From Struthio camelus (lineage: Eukaryota; Chordata; Aves; Struthioniformes; Struthionidae), in the NCBI RefSeq assembly GCF_040807025.1, contig NC_090951.1, forward strand, positions 30,441,073 through 30,505,072: a stretch of DNA of 64,000 nucleotides, read 5' to 3'. Below the pieces are notes generated by a model. The model did not search any database and was not told the origin of the DNA. It saw only the letters and a program-made list of their open reading frames with translations. The translations under genes and the position numbers were made by a program. Shown here one piece after another: positions 13,101-27,100 of the stretch. Within the stretch, counting starts at the first letter, position 1. Each line of letters starts with the position of its first letter.

Positions 13101-16100
13101 TCATGCTCTATTGGGGAGCCACCGCTTTGGAAGTGCTCCCTCCTCCCTGTTCGCACACTTTCCCTCTGGGTCACTCTCCGTTTGCAGACTTCGGAGGTCT
13201 GCCAGCCGTGTGAGACAGGTGCAGGGTACAGCATCATTTGCTAACCCCAAGTGCAAGTGTCCAGGCTGCTCTTGCCACATGCCGTGGTCATGCCAGTGCT
13301 GTGAGCCACCCTGCAGCTGCTGTAACAGCCCCGGGGCCATTATGCAGCCTAAACCCACTGCTGGGGCTATGGCTGCTCCAAAGGGTGTCAGGAAGGAGCT
13401 GCCCCATCCTTCCAGCGGCTGAGGTGAGTCAAGCCTGAGCATCTCGCCTCATCCACCCCCACCACCCATCACACTGGGGACAGCTCTGCCCCCTGCCAGT
13501 GATGGGTGAGCAGAGGGGATCCAGCTTCGTGCTGCCCGGAGATGTCCAAACTGCCCTGAACTGCTTCTCTTGCTGCCCCCAAATTAGCCCGTGGCTCAGG
13601 GCACAGGTTGCAGCCTAGAGCTGTACAACTTGCTTCAAAACCCTGCCCTGTCACCGAGCTTGGATTTGGACCTGTTTCCTTTATCAGTAAATTGTCTCCA
13701 TTCGCTCACGGGGCCCAGCTCACTTCTGGCATATGAAAATGTCACCGTGGTCCTAGCCCAAGGGCTTCAACCACTGCTGGAGGAGCAGGGCCATGCCAGA
13801 GCCTTTTCATTAGGGTTTATGGCCTTCACTCTCTCATTAACTCTTGCAAGGTTCCTTCTACAGATGGGGAAATGAAAGGTCCCCAGTCCCCATGTCCTGC
13901 CTTCGCCTCTCCCCAAGCACGGGCATTGCTGGATTCAGTAACTTGGCCAGAGAAGGGCCCCCATGCCTCTCTGCTCCAGGCACCCATTGATAGGGGCTTA
14001 GGCAGCTCAGGTGCTAAGGATCTCAGCTAGAAAGGCAGCCCATTGCTCTCAAATCAGGTTTATTTGAGCATGGTGACTCTTGGGGAAGAAGCTGGGCCCT
14101 TCTGGGAGCAGCAGTGCCAGGAGATATTTGAGCAGTTGCTGGGGTTTTGCTTCATTTCCGGTGGCTCTGGCAGAATCTGCCTGCTGCAAACTCTGCTATG
14201 CCAAACCGAAAGCAGAGCAGCTGTAAGGAGATCTGCGAAGGCGGCTTTGAGCCTGGCAGCCCGTTCCTGGGCCCAGGCGCTCCATGCCTCAGTTTCCCTA
14301 CTGACAAATCCTGCAAGAGCCCGGGCTGTGCTGAGTGCGGTGAAATCCTTAGGCAGCCCCGTGGATGTTTTTGGCTTGCAGTAATATGCAGTCTAAGGAT
14401 ACAGGTAGATGGTACAAACCCCCACCCCCACTCCTGCACTAAACCCCTGGGCTTCAGGGGAAAACTGTAGCCCCTGTCAGCCCCACATCAGGGTCAGAGC
14501 AGCTCACTCCAAGTCTGACCCAGGCCCGTGCACTCGGATCAGCGCTGTCTGCACCATTCTGGACACGGCAGCAAGTGCCTGCTACAGAGCCATGACTCAG
14601 AGCCACTCAGGCCATGGGACAGACGGGAGCTGCTGCTTTTGCAATGAAGAGAGCCCTTTCCATGCTCCCTGCGCCTTCGCTGGCATTGGCGGGGCCATGG
14701 AAAATTACTCTGCTCTGTCTGTGGTGTAGTAAACCGATGCATTGGGGAAGGAGGGGGCTGCGAAATGATGTCGGCCAGGGTGTGTCCTTGGAAAAGACAC
14801 CAGGCAGCCAGGGCAGAGGGGTCCAGATCACAACTGGGGGGCTTAAAATAGCATCTCCTGCTGCATGCCATCTGGCTCGGCCCCCTCTGCTCACTGTGGG
14901 AGGAGGATGGAGGCTCACCCAGGCATGAGAGAGTTAATGGCCCTGCCTTTGCCTGCTGGCTGCACCCTCCGCTCTAACCTGCCAGCCTGGAGAGGCAGGG
15001 CAGAGGCTCGGATCTAGCAAGTGACACCGTGTTTCTTGCCACCTTTCCTACGCTGATGAGTAGAAGGAGCGTGGTCGGTCTTATGACTGAGGCTTGACTC
15101 ACCTCGTAGCATCTGGCACCTTCTCCCACCTCCCTGCTTCCCATCCCGCTGCGGCCAAGGCAGATGCCCGGCACGCTGCAGCCCACTTGCTGCAAGTCCA
15201 AGGTGTCCCTGGGCTGCTTGGACTCTGCAGGGAGCTTGCAGGATACTGCTCAAACAGCTGCAGCCCAACTTCAGCATTTGGGCTGGCAGCAACAGCTCCA
15301 GGCAAAGGGCTCCTTGGGGCCCTGCCAGACCACCAACACCCTGGGAAGCGTGGGTGCCAAGGCAGTGTCTGGCAATGAGGGTGTGAATGTTGGCGAGTGT
15401 CACAGGTCTACAAGTGGCATCTTCTAACCCCCTGCCAGGTCTGGGGAGCCCTCATTCAGGACTGTGACCTCCCTTAGGCTGTCTCTGGAGCGAGACCTTT
15501 GTCCAATTAGTTTAGTGTCGCATGGCTGAGCTAAAAGCACAGTGCAAAGCCATGCATGTAGAAAATGCCACGTTGACCTGTATTAAAAGCACAATGCGAA
15601 ACAATGTGGAAAAATCCATGCTGTAAAACTCGCTTCCCTTTAAACACACAGTTCAGGGTGCAAGCTGCTCTGCATCAGCAGGTGGTTTCTGAACTCTCAC
15701 ATGGGTTTATGCTCCACTGTCTCCAGCTTAATGCGTGGAGAGCTTGTGCTCTTCCCAGGCCTAATTAATTGTGCAATTATTTCGGCCACATGGTTGGCTC
15801 CTTTGACAAGGTAGCCATCTAAAAGCTGTTATTGGATAATGTTGGACTTGATGCAGACAGGATAAATCCTCAGTATGAAAACCATCTATTCTGGTACAAA
15901 GCCATGGCAATCGGAGGAGTACGTTTAGATTTGCACTGGGTGAGGACAAGCCAAAGCTGACCCTGACTGGTTCAGAGGAACCCCTTGGCTGTTGGACTTG
16001 GAGACGGGGTGAAACACAGCTCTGAAGGTAGGGAAGATCTGACCTCCACAAGAGCAATGCACTTGGCTGGCTCCTAGCTGAGGGGTTAAATGGTCCTTGT

Positions 16101-17949
16101 GTTCCCTCCCAGTTTTTTTCTGCCTCATAGGTGAGAAGGTGAATGCAGCCCGGGATGCTGAGCTATGGGTGACTCAATGGGAGAGGCTGAAATCAGCTCA
16201 AAACTGATTGCCGTCCAAAAAGCCAAGGACAAGCTGTTAAAACAGATGTACCAGGAATGGAAATTAGTGCCCGTATCAGCAGCGTGTATCTTCCCAGCCC
16301 CTTAGCAGGAGCTTGTGGGATGAGCTGTTCACTGCCTGCAGCCAGGAGACATGCCTATAACTGAAAGGTGTCATGAAGTAAATAGATGCACTGGCTGCTG
16401 TGGCCAGCCATGAGGAGATGAGGCTGATGTCTAGGACACCGGACTTGATATAGTTGCCAAAGCAGTCCTTGGGCATCTGCCGCATCCTGGGACTTTAGGG
16501 TTGAGGGCAAACTGAGATCTCCAATTGAAGGTGGTGCTAACAAAGCTAGAAATGATCCCCTGCATTGACCCTCTGAAGATGCTAGCACTGCTCCAGAGGC
16601 CCTTAGTTGATAGTAACAGGGACCACCAAGAAATCCCTCTCCAGCATCAGCCTGGTCCTGCTGCCTGCCAGTCCCCCAGGACCTCTGGGGCAGAGGTTCT
16701 CTCCAAGGTCCCAGCACCAAAATCATGATCCTCCTGCAACATCTCACATGGACCTCTTCTGGTGCACGAGAACCTGAACCTCACTCATCCTACAGGAAAC
16801 TTTGACTTTCCTGTGCTGACAAGTAAATAGCACTCAAATCCAGGATAAATCAAGGTCATTCCCTGGCTCATGCACACCTTATTTGTAATGGAGACATGAA
16901 ATGTTTTACCTGGAAATTCCTGGGGAAAATGTATAATAGGGGATAGGAGCGAGTGCTACCCTGGACACCAGGTCAGTCCATGGTCCGAAGCCCATGGAAC
17001 AATCTGCAGCAGGACCCCTGAGTCCTCCCATGTGAGCCCAGCGTGGGGCTGGGTTTGATAGGGAACTGAGACCACTGAGGGGAGGTTTAAGGATCCTCAG
17101 TGATTGCGGGGGGGGGAGTGTTTTAGAGAGGGCCAATTTGGGGTTTTGAATGAGATGTCCTGTACAGTTAGCTCAAGTAACCTGGGGCTCTTATGTTCTT
17201 AATTGTGGAAAAGCACATTAAAATCTCACCAAATAGCTACATAGGAGGGAAAATAGGCAGGTTTGGCTTGGCTGGCTTGGTCCAGCTCAATTCCTCACGG
17301 CTGAGGATGACAGGGATGAGCACTCTGGGCAGGTTGGGGCATCCATCTTTGCTGGACCCGCTCTCCTGATTCAGGACACAGCTCTGCTTTATACCCTGCC
17401 ATTGTGGGAGCCCCTGGCTCTTCTAGAAAGCTGAGCACCTTGGAAAGGGTGGTGGGTGAACCTCCATGTACCAGCTGCCCCACAGAGCTTGTGGCCCCAA
17501 TGGGGCAGGATCACAGCCCAGCCAGCACAAGCAGAGTGGAGCAGCAACGGCCTTCGTGCCCTGTGCAGAAGGAGGGAGTCCTGCATCTTTGCCACTGTGG
17601 GCCCTTTCCAATGCTCTCCAGGCCCACGGCACTGTTCCAAGCCCCTGGCTTTGCCTGACCCAAATAGCTACCTCGCAACCTCTTGCTCCACCCCAAAGAG
17701 CTGCCACCGCCTTGACTTCCAGCATCCATGTGTATGGGGCCACTGCTGTCCCAGCCACAGATTCCACTCCTGTCTCCCCCTAGACCTCTCAGGCATCACT
17801 GTCCCCCTCCATGAGACCCCCCCTCGGCCCCTTGGGCATCAGGGCCCTGCTCCAGGGGCGCCAGCTGCACAAGTTCCCCTTGTCCCCTCCCCCCCCAGGT
17901 GCATTGACCAACACTGTCCTATGCTCCCAGGGACCTCCAGGCACCTTGG
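4121..17949. other. Upstream flank of NDRG4, non-coding
   Basis: About 14 kb without a convincing gene. The ORFs are short, overlap on both strands and show no family resemblance. Scattered AT-rich islands with TAAT/ATTA cores (around 5930-6130, 7050-7120, 9950-10010, 11425-11475 and 15765-15785) stand out against GC-rich surroundings and could be distal regulatory elements. Homopolymer runs occur at about 7283 (T), 11727 (G) and 11747 (T). A 49-bp tandem duplication lies at 12377. Confidence 0.5.
12377..12471. repeat. 49-bp tandem duplication
   Basis: Two adjacent copies begin with AGCTCTGGTGATTTGGG, at 12377 and 12426. They are nearly identical over about 46 bases and both end in GGGGTTGCAGCC. 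High identity suggests a recent local duplication. No function is apparent. Confidence 0.85.
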
Positions 17950-18245
17950 CCATCGCTATCCTTGCTCTCAGGGGCCCCAGACCCCTTGCTCCTGGGGCCG
18001 CCGGTTGCACAGCCCCCCGGTGCCTCGCGGGGCGATGTGCTCCCCCCGGCAGCACGGCATCCTCCGGTAAATCGCTCCCCCCGGCCCAGGCGGGCGTGGC
18101 GCGGCGCGGACCGTTGTCCCCCCGGAGCCCCCCGGCCCGGCCCCGTTCCCGGCGCCGTCCCCTCCCTCCGGGCCCGGTGAGGGGAGGAACCGGCCCGGCG
18201 CGGGGACCGTGCCCAGCCTCGCCCCTGCGCCGCCCCGCGCGCCTC

Positions 18246-18281
<36 letters not shown>

Positions 18282-18351
18282 CTCGCTCTCCCGCGCCGGG
18301 GCCCGCCGCGCCCCCCCGCCCGCCGGCGGCCTCGGGACCCGCCGCCCCGGC
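17950..18351 (+). promoter_or_regulatory. NDRG4: NDRG4 upstream promoter, CpG island and 5'UTR
   Basis: A CpG-dense block runs from about 17.98 to 18.53 kb, spans the first start codon and contrasts with CpG-poorer flanks. A GGCTCC hexamer repeat occupies about 18246-18282, just upstream of the ATG at 18352. I see no clear TATA box, so this looks like a dispersed CpG-island promoter. It would drive the long isoform. The island continues past the donor at 18389 into intron 1. The transcription start was not determined. Confidence 0.75.
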
Positions 18352-18388
18352 ATGAAGGTGCTGCGGCACAAGATAGAGCTGCTGACAG
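18352..18388 (+). CDS. NDRG4: NDRG4 exon 1a (upstream-promoter start)
   Basis: Encodes [12 protein letters not shown] plus the first base of a Gly codon and ends at ACAG|GTACGG. The N-terminus matches the long NDRG4 isoform type of mammals. The ATG lies in a CpG island and is the only start that opens the conserved frame. Intron 1 (5.3 kb) follows in phase 1. Confidence 0.93.
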
Positions 18389-21300
18389 GTACGGCGCGGC
18401 CCCGGTTTGGCCCGGGCGTTGCGCCCCGCTTCCACCTGCCGCTCGGCCGCAGCGGGGGTTTAAGCCCGGCAGGACCTCGGGGCGCGGCCGCGGCTCCGCT
18501 GCGGCTCCGCAGGCTCGGGGGTGAGCGGCTGCTTCGCTCTGTGCTATGGGGGGGGGGGGGGGGGGGTGTCACGCTATTGCTTCACTTTGCAGTTTGGGGG
18601 GGCTGAGCTCTTGCTGGACTTTGCAGGCTTTGGGGCTGTGCTATGGCTTCACTTTGAGCTGTGTTGGGGGTCACGCTCTTGCTTCGGTTCGTGCCGTTCT
18701 TGGGGTAGCCCTGTGGCTCCGCTTTGCTGCCGCCACTTTTCCCCTCTCTCCTCCCCTCCAGAGCTGGGCCGTGCATGGGGTGTCTGCTGCGGTCCCCTCC
18801 CTGAATCACGGCTGGCAGCTTTTCCATCCCTGAACAGCACCTGCTGTGAGCGGGTCCCCCTGCCGCCGCTCGCCTCGGGGGCCTGCATGATGTCGGGGGC
18901 CACGGGGGTCACGGGGGCCAGCGGCCGTCCCTCCGGGAGGCCGCAGATGTGCCCTGAGTGACGCAGGTAACTTACACCGTCTCCTCCTCCCCCTCGCTGT
19001 CCTGGGGGGCTCTGGAGCGCTGTCTCGGGGGCCGTGCGCACCCGCTGTGCCAGATGGACATGCAGTGGCCTGCTCCGGCGGACGGCACGACACGGTGGTC
19101 AGGTGCTCCAGGAGCTGGGTGCCCAGGGCTGCGGGGTGCTGGGCTTTGCCCCCAAGCTGAGGAGGAGCCTCGTGGGCTGGGGAGAGATTAACTCTGGCGT
19201 AAGCAAGATGGGGGGGGTCGCGATGCCCGGGGTGCAAAGAGTCCTTTGATCCCTGCCAGCGAGCTGGGACTGCAGGGACCCCCACCTGCCTCTCCCCACC
19301 ATGAGAAGGCTGTTTGGAGGGAGGATGTTTTGGGGGAAGGCTGGCGAGGAGGAGGGCTGCAGCTGGGGAAGCCCGGCTTGGTGGCTGCCAATGGCAGGGA
19401 CCAGGCTGGGACTGTGTCACCAGCCTCCTGGTGCCGGGGGTCCCGCGGGCTGGGGTCTTTCTGCTGGGCAGCCAGCATGGCATGTTGGGGGAGGGTGCTG
19501 GGTGTGCATGGGGCCGCTGAGCATCCCTTCGGTGCAGCCTCCGGCCCGCGTGGGGCCAGGCAGCATCTGCTGCTGTTCGCGAGCCTCCCTGGGGTGTCTA
19601 GCTGCTGTGTTGTTTCCTTCCTGGTGCCCTGAGGAGCAGGGCTGGGGAGGAGGTTGCTCGTAGCAACAGCCACTGCCGAGACAGCCGGCATCTTCACACA
19701 GAGCCCCGAAAGCGCCAGGCCCAGCATCGCCTTTGGCTTCCCCCCCTGCATCGACATGGCCTCATCTCCCAGCCTAGTGGGGTCTCACGTCTCTGCCAGC
19801 GCAACCCTTGGGCTCCCTGGCATCTCATCGCAGTTGTAAAATGCCCTGAGCTCTCACCGATGCTCGCCGAGGTCCTTTCCTCCCTGTGCCGCTTGCACGG
19901 GGCTGTTGCTGATAGTCGCAGCCCTGGTAAGTGAGAGGCAGCCGTGGGAGTTGAGGCCAGCAGAGCTGGGCGCCCTGAAGTGCCACAGCTGACTTCCCCA
20001 CACGTGCTTTCGCAGCTGGCTGTGTGTGCTGTTATTAATAATAATGTTAATAACAGTAATGCATTTCCCTGCCGTAAGCCGCTTCTACTCCAGTAGGCAC
20101 CGCTCGGCTGCAGCTCCCTGGGGAGGGGGAGCCAGCGTGGCCATTTCCACTCACATCTGCGTGTGCGATGCCAGGACCATGTCAGGGCAGAGCACCGGTG
20201 GGCTGATGCCACAGCACAGCCCGCAGGGACAGCTGCAGTGGCCCTGTCTGGGGGTCTGTGTGTCGCTGGGCACAGTGGGGTCCTGCGTGCAGCTCCTATG
20301 TCTCTGCTCGGCCCTTCTCCCCCTCCCGCTGGGAGCCGTTTCCTTTCCCCTTTGGAAGGAAGTTTTTCTTCCTTTTCTGGCACCCAGTTAGAGCCTATCC
20401 TTGCAGGATGCAGGCACAGGGCTGGATGTTTGCAAGGGCTCAAGCTAACATACTGTGAGAGCCTGGGATGCAGCTGCAGGCTTAAATTGTTGCTTGCAAT
20501 GGCCTACGAGGGTGCAGAGAGTTTCTTGCTTTGACGTCCTCTTAGCATGGAAGGTGGCTGGTGCCGTGCTCTATTTGGGATTGATTTGGGATTTTGGAGG
20601 AGGTGGTTCCTACTCTGCCCAGGAAATGGTGGCACAGCGTTGGGAAGGCAGAGCAGGGGCAGATGCGAGTCTGTGGGGGGTGAGAGCATACCCAGACAGT
20701 GGGTGCTGCCTGCTCTCAGAGGTCAAGCTGTGGGGGGAAAGGATGCTTTCCCAGCTATGTTGCCTCGGCATGGGACAGGATCGCTCGTGCCCCATGGTTG
20801 CATTAGGGTGCACCTGGTGTGTCACGGTGCCAGGCTGCAGAGATGCCCAAGCCACACAGCCAGGACCTCTCAATGTCCCAAACCTCTTGGTGGCAGATGC
20901 TGCATCTCACAGTGCTACGCGTGCATGAGGCTCCCCCTTCGGAGTGCTTCCATGCTCCCCCTGCTGCATTTCGAGAAGTGGGCTCAGGCCTGCCAGGGCA
21001 CCCACCACCCGCTCCAGGCACCCAAGAGAGGGGTCCCCAACCAGCACCCAGGCTGGCTGTGCCCTGTCTGCGGGATCTCACTGCCTCCCTCCCACTCGCA
21101 GTGTGTCTGGGTTGCCCTTTCCTCTCCAGGCTCCGTTACAAGCTCTCTGAACCCACCAGCATTGCCCAGGGCCACTAATGGGGTGGCAGCAGCTGCCACC
21201 TTAGCCACAGACCCTATCTTTTGCATTGGGGGCCGATGGGAGGGCCCAGTGCTATTTACTTCTCCCCCAGTCTCCATTTTAAGTCTTTTTGGCTGGGAAA

Positions 21301-24139
21301 CACAGCACTGCAGCGTGGCTGGCTGGCAAGGCTGCTGGAGATGGCACAGGCGGCCCCAAGGAGTGCCAGCAACCGTAGCCTGAGGTCCCTGCCACCCCGC
21401 GGGGCAGGGAGATGCAGTGCCCATGCTGGGTGCTGACAGCTACTCCTTTAGATGGAGCCATGATGTTTCAGACTGGCAATGCCTGGCTCTTGCAGCTGTA
21501 GGAGGTCAGCCCAAAAGCCCTTTCCGTCCGCGGCCATCAGTGCCAGGCCCGCACAGTGCCATCCTTCCCTTGGTTTATCCCCTTGCTTTCAGCTATTGGT
21601 GGCTTTTGTGCACTGGCAGCATCTCTGCTCCCATGGGCCTCTCCACATCCTTTAGGCTCTAGGCTGGGCTCACTAGGGCCGGCGAAGCCTTCTTCTTTCC
21701 CAGGCTCGGTGCTATTTAAGGTCTTTTTTCTCACCACCCTGCAGATGCTGGTTGGCGCGGGGCTCTGCCCATCTCCCCTGTGAGCCAGTGTCCCCCCCCA
21801 CCCCGCAGGCAAGGTCATGAGGCCTTTCCTCATCACTCAGCCACCCGCCCTCCCACATCAGCTGGCGGCTTTAATTAATAAAGGCATTAACAAAACGCGC
21901 CTGCCTGCCCTGCCTTCAGGTCGCAGCCACCGGGTGGGTTGGTGCAGCCAGGAGGTGCGGGCAGTGGTGCCGGCGCTCCTGCTCTCTTCCAGACCCAGCT
22001 ACTGGTGAGGCTGATTTTCTACCTCGTTTTTAACCCTTCCTCCTTGGGATCGTGCCCCTGGGCGGTGAGGGCTTGCTCGGTCGCTGCTGGTGCTGGCTCC
22101 GCAGGCTGTGGTGTCTCGGCTGTGCTGGCAGGCTGCAGCTGAGGGTTCACTCTGGGCCGGCCCCCCCCCCCCCCATATAGCTGCTTCCCCAGCGGCAGCC
22201 AGGCCTCGAGCCGTGCGTCCCAGCAGAGCCGTCGGCACCCCTCTCCGCTGGGGCTTATGCAGTACGGGGTGTGGTGGGACCTTGCTGCTTGCAGAGCGCG
22301 TGGGCGGTTCAGACGGGAGCCCCGGGACTCCCTGGAGGCTTCACGTCAGCGCTGCTGAAACAGTTCGGGTTTGTTGGCTTGCTCCCAACGAGCCAGGCGG
22401 AGTGCAGTTTCTGCAGGAAGCAGCCAGGTGGCACAGCCTGCCTGTGTTTTGAACAGCAAACCCAGTTGGATGAGAGCAAACGGGCTTTGCGGGGAGCTTG
22501 CACCGAGCTCTCATGTTCCTGGGAGCCTGGGGCAGGGGCGAAGGCTCCTTGCCCTGCATCTCAGCGTCTCCAGCCGGGCTGTCTCAGGGCCAGAGGTGGC
22601 TGAAGCGTGGAGCACACCTGCCCGGGGCTGCAGATGGAGCAGGGGGTCTGTGTCTGCTGGGGTGCTTGCACAGCCTCATAATCCTTCTCCTGTCCCTCAG
22701 CATCTCCAGGGAGATCATGAAGGGGTGGGTGGGTGGTGAGCAGAGGTGGCAAGGGACCAGCCTCAGCCCTTCAGAGCCCCAGGAATTTGGCCAGCAGCCT
22801 GGCCTCATGGAAAGCAGTGAAAATGGAGGCTGTGATGACAAACACCAGCAGGGTCCAGGACTGATCCTGTCCAATTGGGGAGCATCCGTCCTTCCTCTGC
22901 CCCAGGACCTGCCAGTAACCCCCCCCCCCCACTTACTGTACAGGTTTATCCCTGTTCCCCCATGTCTCCATCGCCTTCTGTGGGCAGCTGGCCGATTGCA
23001 GAGGGAGCAGGCATCCCCTCGTTTGCGTGGCTTTGCTTTCTGAGTTGGTGAGGGCTCATGTCTGGGGCGTTTTTGGAGATGGGCAAATGAAGTCCCAGTA
23101 CCCCAGTCAGCAGCCTTCAGCTGCCCATCTCTCCGAGCAGCGGCTCCAAGGCAAAGCTCATCCCCGCAAGCCCCAGGCTGAGCTGCTGGCCAGCCAGCCT
23201 GTTTTGCAGGCAAGCAAAAGGCAGGGTAAAGGGGTAAAGGCTCTGCATTTGATTTGCTCCCCTCTTTGCAATACAAGCCTCAGGCCCTCTCTGTGCTCCA
23301 TCGCTTCTGCTGCTCAGAGCATCCCTTTGCCTCCCAGCACAGCCGAGAGATGCCACTCCTCGTCCTGGCTATGCGGGGCAATCTCCCTCTGCCCTTGGCT
23401 GTCTGCTAGCCAAAAAGTTGCTGTCTCTCTCTCAGGCCAGTGCTGGGAGCTGAAGGGGAGTTGAGCCGTGCTTGCCCTGGGCTGAGCACTTGGAGGAGCT
23501 GGCACAGCCCCTCGGGCTCCTGCTTTCCTGCAACAGACCCTTTCTCAGGGACTTGAGGGGATGTGTCCCACCTTTCAGGGAGCAGCATCGCCTTGAGGTG
23601 CCTCCCATGGCAGGGGGGTCCATGAGTGCAGGGGGCCCCATGGGCCCAAGGCTGGGCACCTATGGGGCGCTGACATCTCCTTCCCCTGGGCAGGGCTGCT
23701 GCTGCAGGAGATGACCATGGCGGGGCTGCATGAGCTGCGCTTCACCGAGGAGAAGCCGCTGCTGCGAGGCCAGGACACTGATCTGGTGAGTCTGGCAGTG
23801 GCTCTGGTTCCCGTGGGCCAGCCCGCAGCCAGGGTGTGGTGCCACAGGTGTCAGCGTGACTGCCCCACCACATCTCTCACGCACTGTGTCGCTGGGCTGG
23901 GGCGGTGATGCTGGGGGTAGGTCTGCTGGCTGCAGAGCGGCACATGGGGTGTCACAGCTGAGGAGTCCTGCTGCCCCTTCTCCATGCTGTGCCTCCTCCT
24001 GGTAGCAGTACCTGGATGGGTGCCTGCGCTGTGGGTGACAGGTACAGACCAGTCCCTGCAGTGGTGCTGGGACAAGCTCTGCTCAAACTGGGGTTCCGGG
24101 TGTGTGTGTGTGCATGCACGTATCTTGTAGTATTGGGTA

Positions 24140-24196
<57 letters not shown>

Positions 24197-27100
24197 ACAT
24201 ACGTGCTGTGCATGTGCACTGAAGTTGGGTGCAAGTGTCTGTGCGTATGCACGTGTCCTGCTATTGGGTGCAAATGTATGTGTGCGCATGGGCTGGTGCT
24301 TGGTGCACTTGTGTGCATGCGTGTGCTGGTATTCATTGCATGCGCGTGTGTGTGTGTGTGTGCACGTGTGCTGATATTAGGGGCAGGTGTATGAATAAGC
24401 GGGTGTGTGCTGGTATTAGGTGCACACATGTGTGTGCGCACACATGTGCAGGTATTAAGTGCATATGTCTGCATGTGTGCTGATATCAGATGTACATGTG
24501 TGCTCATGTTCTCATGTTGGGTTTATGCATGTGCACAAGTGTGCAGGTATTGAGGGCACATTGTGGGTGTGTACACATTCTGGTATTGTGTGATGTGAGT
24601 GGGTATTTTGCCCATGCGTTCTGGTATCATGCATGTGTGCATGTACACACATGTGCAGGTATTGCATGCACTTGTGTGCAGGTGTGATGTTGACATTTGT
24701 GTGCGTGGATGTGTGTGCATGTATCGGGGTATCATGGGCACTTGGAGTGTCCAAGGGTCCTCGTCGCCCCATCCCTGCGTGGGCAGCTGAGTGCTGCGTT
24801 GCAGCCTGGCGTCCCACACCCCAGAGATGGCCGCATGTCCAGCCCCCGGCCTGCCATGTGCACTGATCCCAGAGCAGAACGTGAGTTCTGGCCCCAAAAC
24901 CAAAGCCAGGCTGCAAGCTCTGCCTGGGCAACAGGGTCCCTTCCTCGGTCATTTGCACTCCAATAGTTTCCCTTTCTTCCCCTGCAGGAGAATTCGGACG
25001 TGTTCCTGTCTGCCGTGGACACGGACTGGAAGGTAGGACCCTGCCATGCACCTTGTGGAGGAGAGGATGTCTCTCTTCCCTGAGTCTGGGGCAGCTCAGC
25101 CTCACTGTGTTGCCTGTGCAGGAGAGCCACCATTCCCACACAGGCTGGGGAAGGGTACTGGGTAAGCCCAGGGCTGGGGTGGATGGGTGCTGCCGGCTGC
25201 CCCAGCCCCTGCTGCGGGTGGATGCCAGCAAGTTGGCACCTGTGCACAGGACTGCACACTGCTGCCTCTGGCCGGAGGGCACAGGAGCTGCAGCTGTGCA
25301 GGACTGAGCCCCGCTCTGCACCTGGGGGGTGGTGTGGGGTGTCACAGGTGGGCAGGGGGCCTTGGGCCCCAGCCAGGAGGGGGGCGCTGCTCTGCTCAGC
25401 ACTGGTGGTTGAATGTGGCTGGAAGGGACTTGGTGATGGGCCAGGGACAAAAAAAAAAAAAAAAAAAAAAACTCTTTACAATGGGCAATTTCTCCCAATA
25501 GCAACCGAGATGCTTTTCTGGCCCCTCTGCCATTGCCATGGCAATGGTTCCCCGGGTGATGCCAGCTCCCTGGTTACATAAGGATGTTTGAAAGCCTCTT
25601 TTTGGAGAAGGGTCATGGCATCGCCCTCCATCCTGCCCGCCTTGCATGGAGAGCACAGGCCCCTGCGTCACCTGCCTGGCTGGGCAAGCCATCCCTCGTG
25701 GCCTGCATGCTGTGGCCCTGGGCAGTGTTACACTGGAGTCAGGTGCTCTATGTTACTTGGTCATTTGGTGGTTGTTCGAGGGTTGCCCTTGTCCCTGCCT
25801 CATGCCTCAGTTTCCCCTCTCTGGAGAAATGCCGGGGAAGTAGCTTTGGGAACTGGCTGCTGCTCCGTTTCAGCCCTGTCACTGTGAGAGCAGTGCTGAG
25901 CTGCTGGACTGTCCTGCTTCAGTTTCCCCCTTTGGCAAGGGTGATCCTCGTGGCCTCGGGGTAGCTTCAGTACAGGGGAGCGCAGGCCTCAGGGGACGTG
26001 CCAGCGAACGCGTCCCTCGAAGGCAGCATCGCGTTGGTGCTGCACCTGTCTCTTGCCAGTGCCATTGTGACTGGCTTGCCGAGGTTGCGCTTCCCTGCCA
26101 GATAACCCTCTGCCACTAAGCTCAGCCTGCCGCCAGCTGGCAGCTCAGCTCACGCGTCATTTCCAGCTTGCATTTCTGCGCATCCTCTCACCAGCGGCAC
26201 TGTCCCTAAGGTCACCATCCCGGGAGCGGGTGACTGTGTCCCCGCCAGGTAAGCATGGAGGCCGTGTTGGCACAGCTGCATCAGGAGCACCCTGGAAGGA
26301 TCGAGTCTGCCCTGGGTCTTTCCTGGATGCTCGATTCCTCCTTTCCCATAGATCAGAAGCTACAACACCAGTGCAATGGATTGTTGCTTGGGAGAATAAA
26401 ATAAAGCTGGATTTCATTCATCCTGGGAGAGGTCAGGAGAGCCCAAGGCCCCGTGTTGGCAGACTTGCAGGGTTATTGGTCACTCAGCCTCCATCACCCA
26501 CCTTGGTGGCAGGGTGCTGTCAGCAGGGGGAGCAAAAGGCTTCAGCAGGATGCCAGGAAGTGGCTGCCATGGTTTGCAGAGCCGGCAGGAGAGGGCTAGT
26601 GGCCTGAGAGAGCCCTGATATCATTTCTGTAGACTTCTTAGGTGCAGCTGACAGGTTACCAGACAACTATGCAAAAATGACAATTGCATAAAAGAAATGC
26701 AGCCCTTTCTGGCAGCTCCAAAGCTGGCAAAGTACTAGGGCCAAGAGCTGCAGGGATCATGGCGGGGTCTGGGTTGCTCTCTGCCCCGCTTGCTTGGGGT
26801 CTCTGTCGACTGCCTGAGAGCAAACCAAAAATCTTGGCATCACCAGAGCAAGGATGAGGCAGGAGAGGTGGTGCAGGGTGGCCCGCAGCTCCTGGTAGCA
26901 TCATGGGCACCCATGTGGCTCCGTGATGGCTCATCTAGCCATACCAGGGCAAAGCCTGGTCAGCACACAGAGGATGTTAAAGAGCAATGGCTAAGTGGCT
27001 CATTTCTGCTCTCCTGGGATGGCTTTTGCACTCCAGTTTTGCAGGGACTGGTCCGATGCAACGCTGAGTCACATTCTCAGTCATGCCCAGGGGAGCAGAT

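Noticed and set aside
17811-18524. 237-codon Pro/Arg-rich ORF across the CpG island
   Set aside because: It is a stop-poor frame caused by high GC at the promoter. It overlaps the real NDRG4 start in another frame and has no family match.
20547-21383. 278-codon ORF in NDRG4 intron 1
   Set aside because: Composition is that of random GC-rich sequence, with no homologue recognised, no splice context and overlapping open frames on the other strand.
23851-24507. 218-codon His/Thr-rich ORF on the minus strand
   Set aside because: It is the translation of the GT microsatellite and GT-rich minisatellite in NDRG4 intron 2. The HTHTHT content is an artefact.
25449-25471. Run of 23 A as the tail of a retrotransposed element
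   Set aside because: No retrocopy or SINE body precedes it and I see no flanking target-site duplication, so it is treated as a simple poly-A tract.
26395-26405. AATAAA words as an NDRG4 polyadenylation site
   Set aside because: They lie in intron 3, downstream of exon 3, without a terminal exon. Premature polyadenylation is possible but nothing in the sequence supports it.
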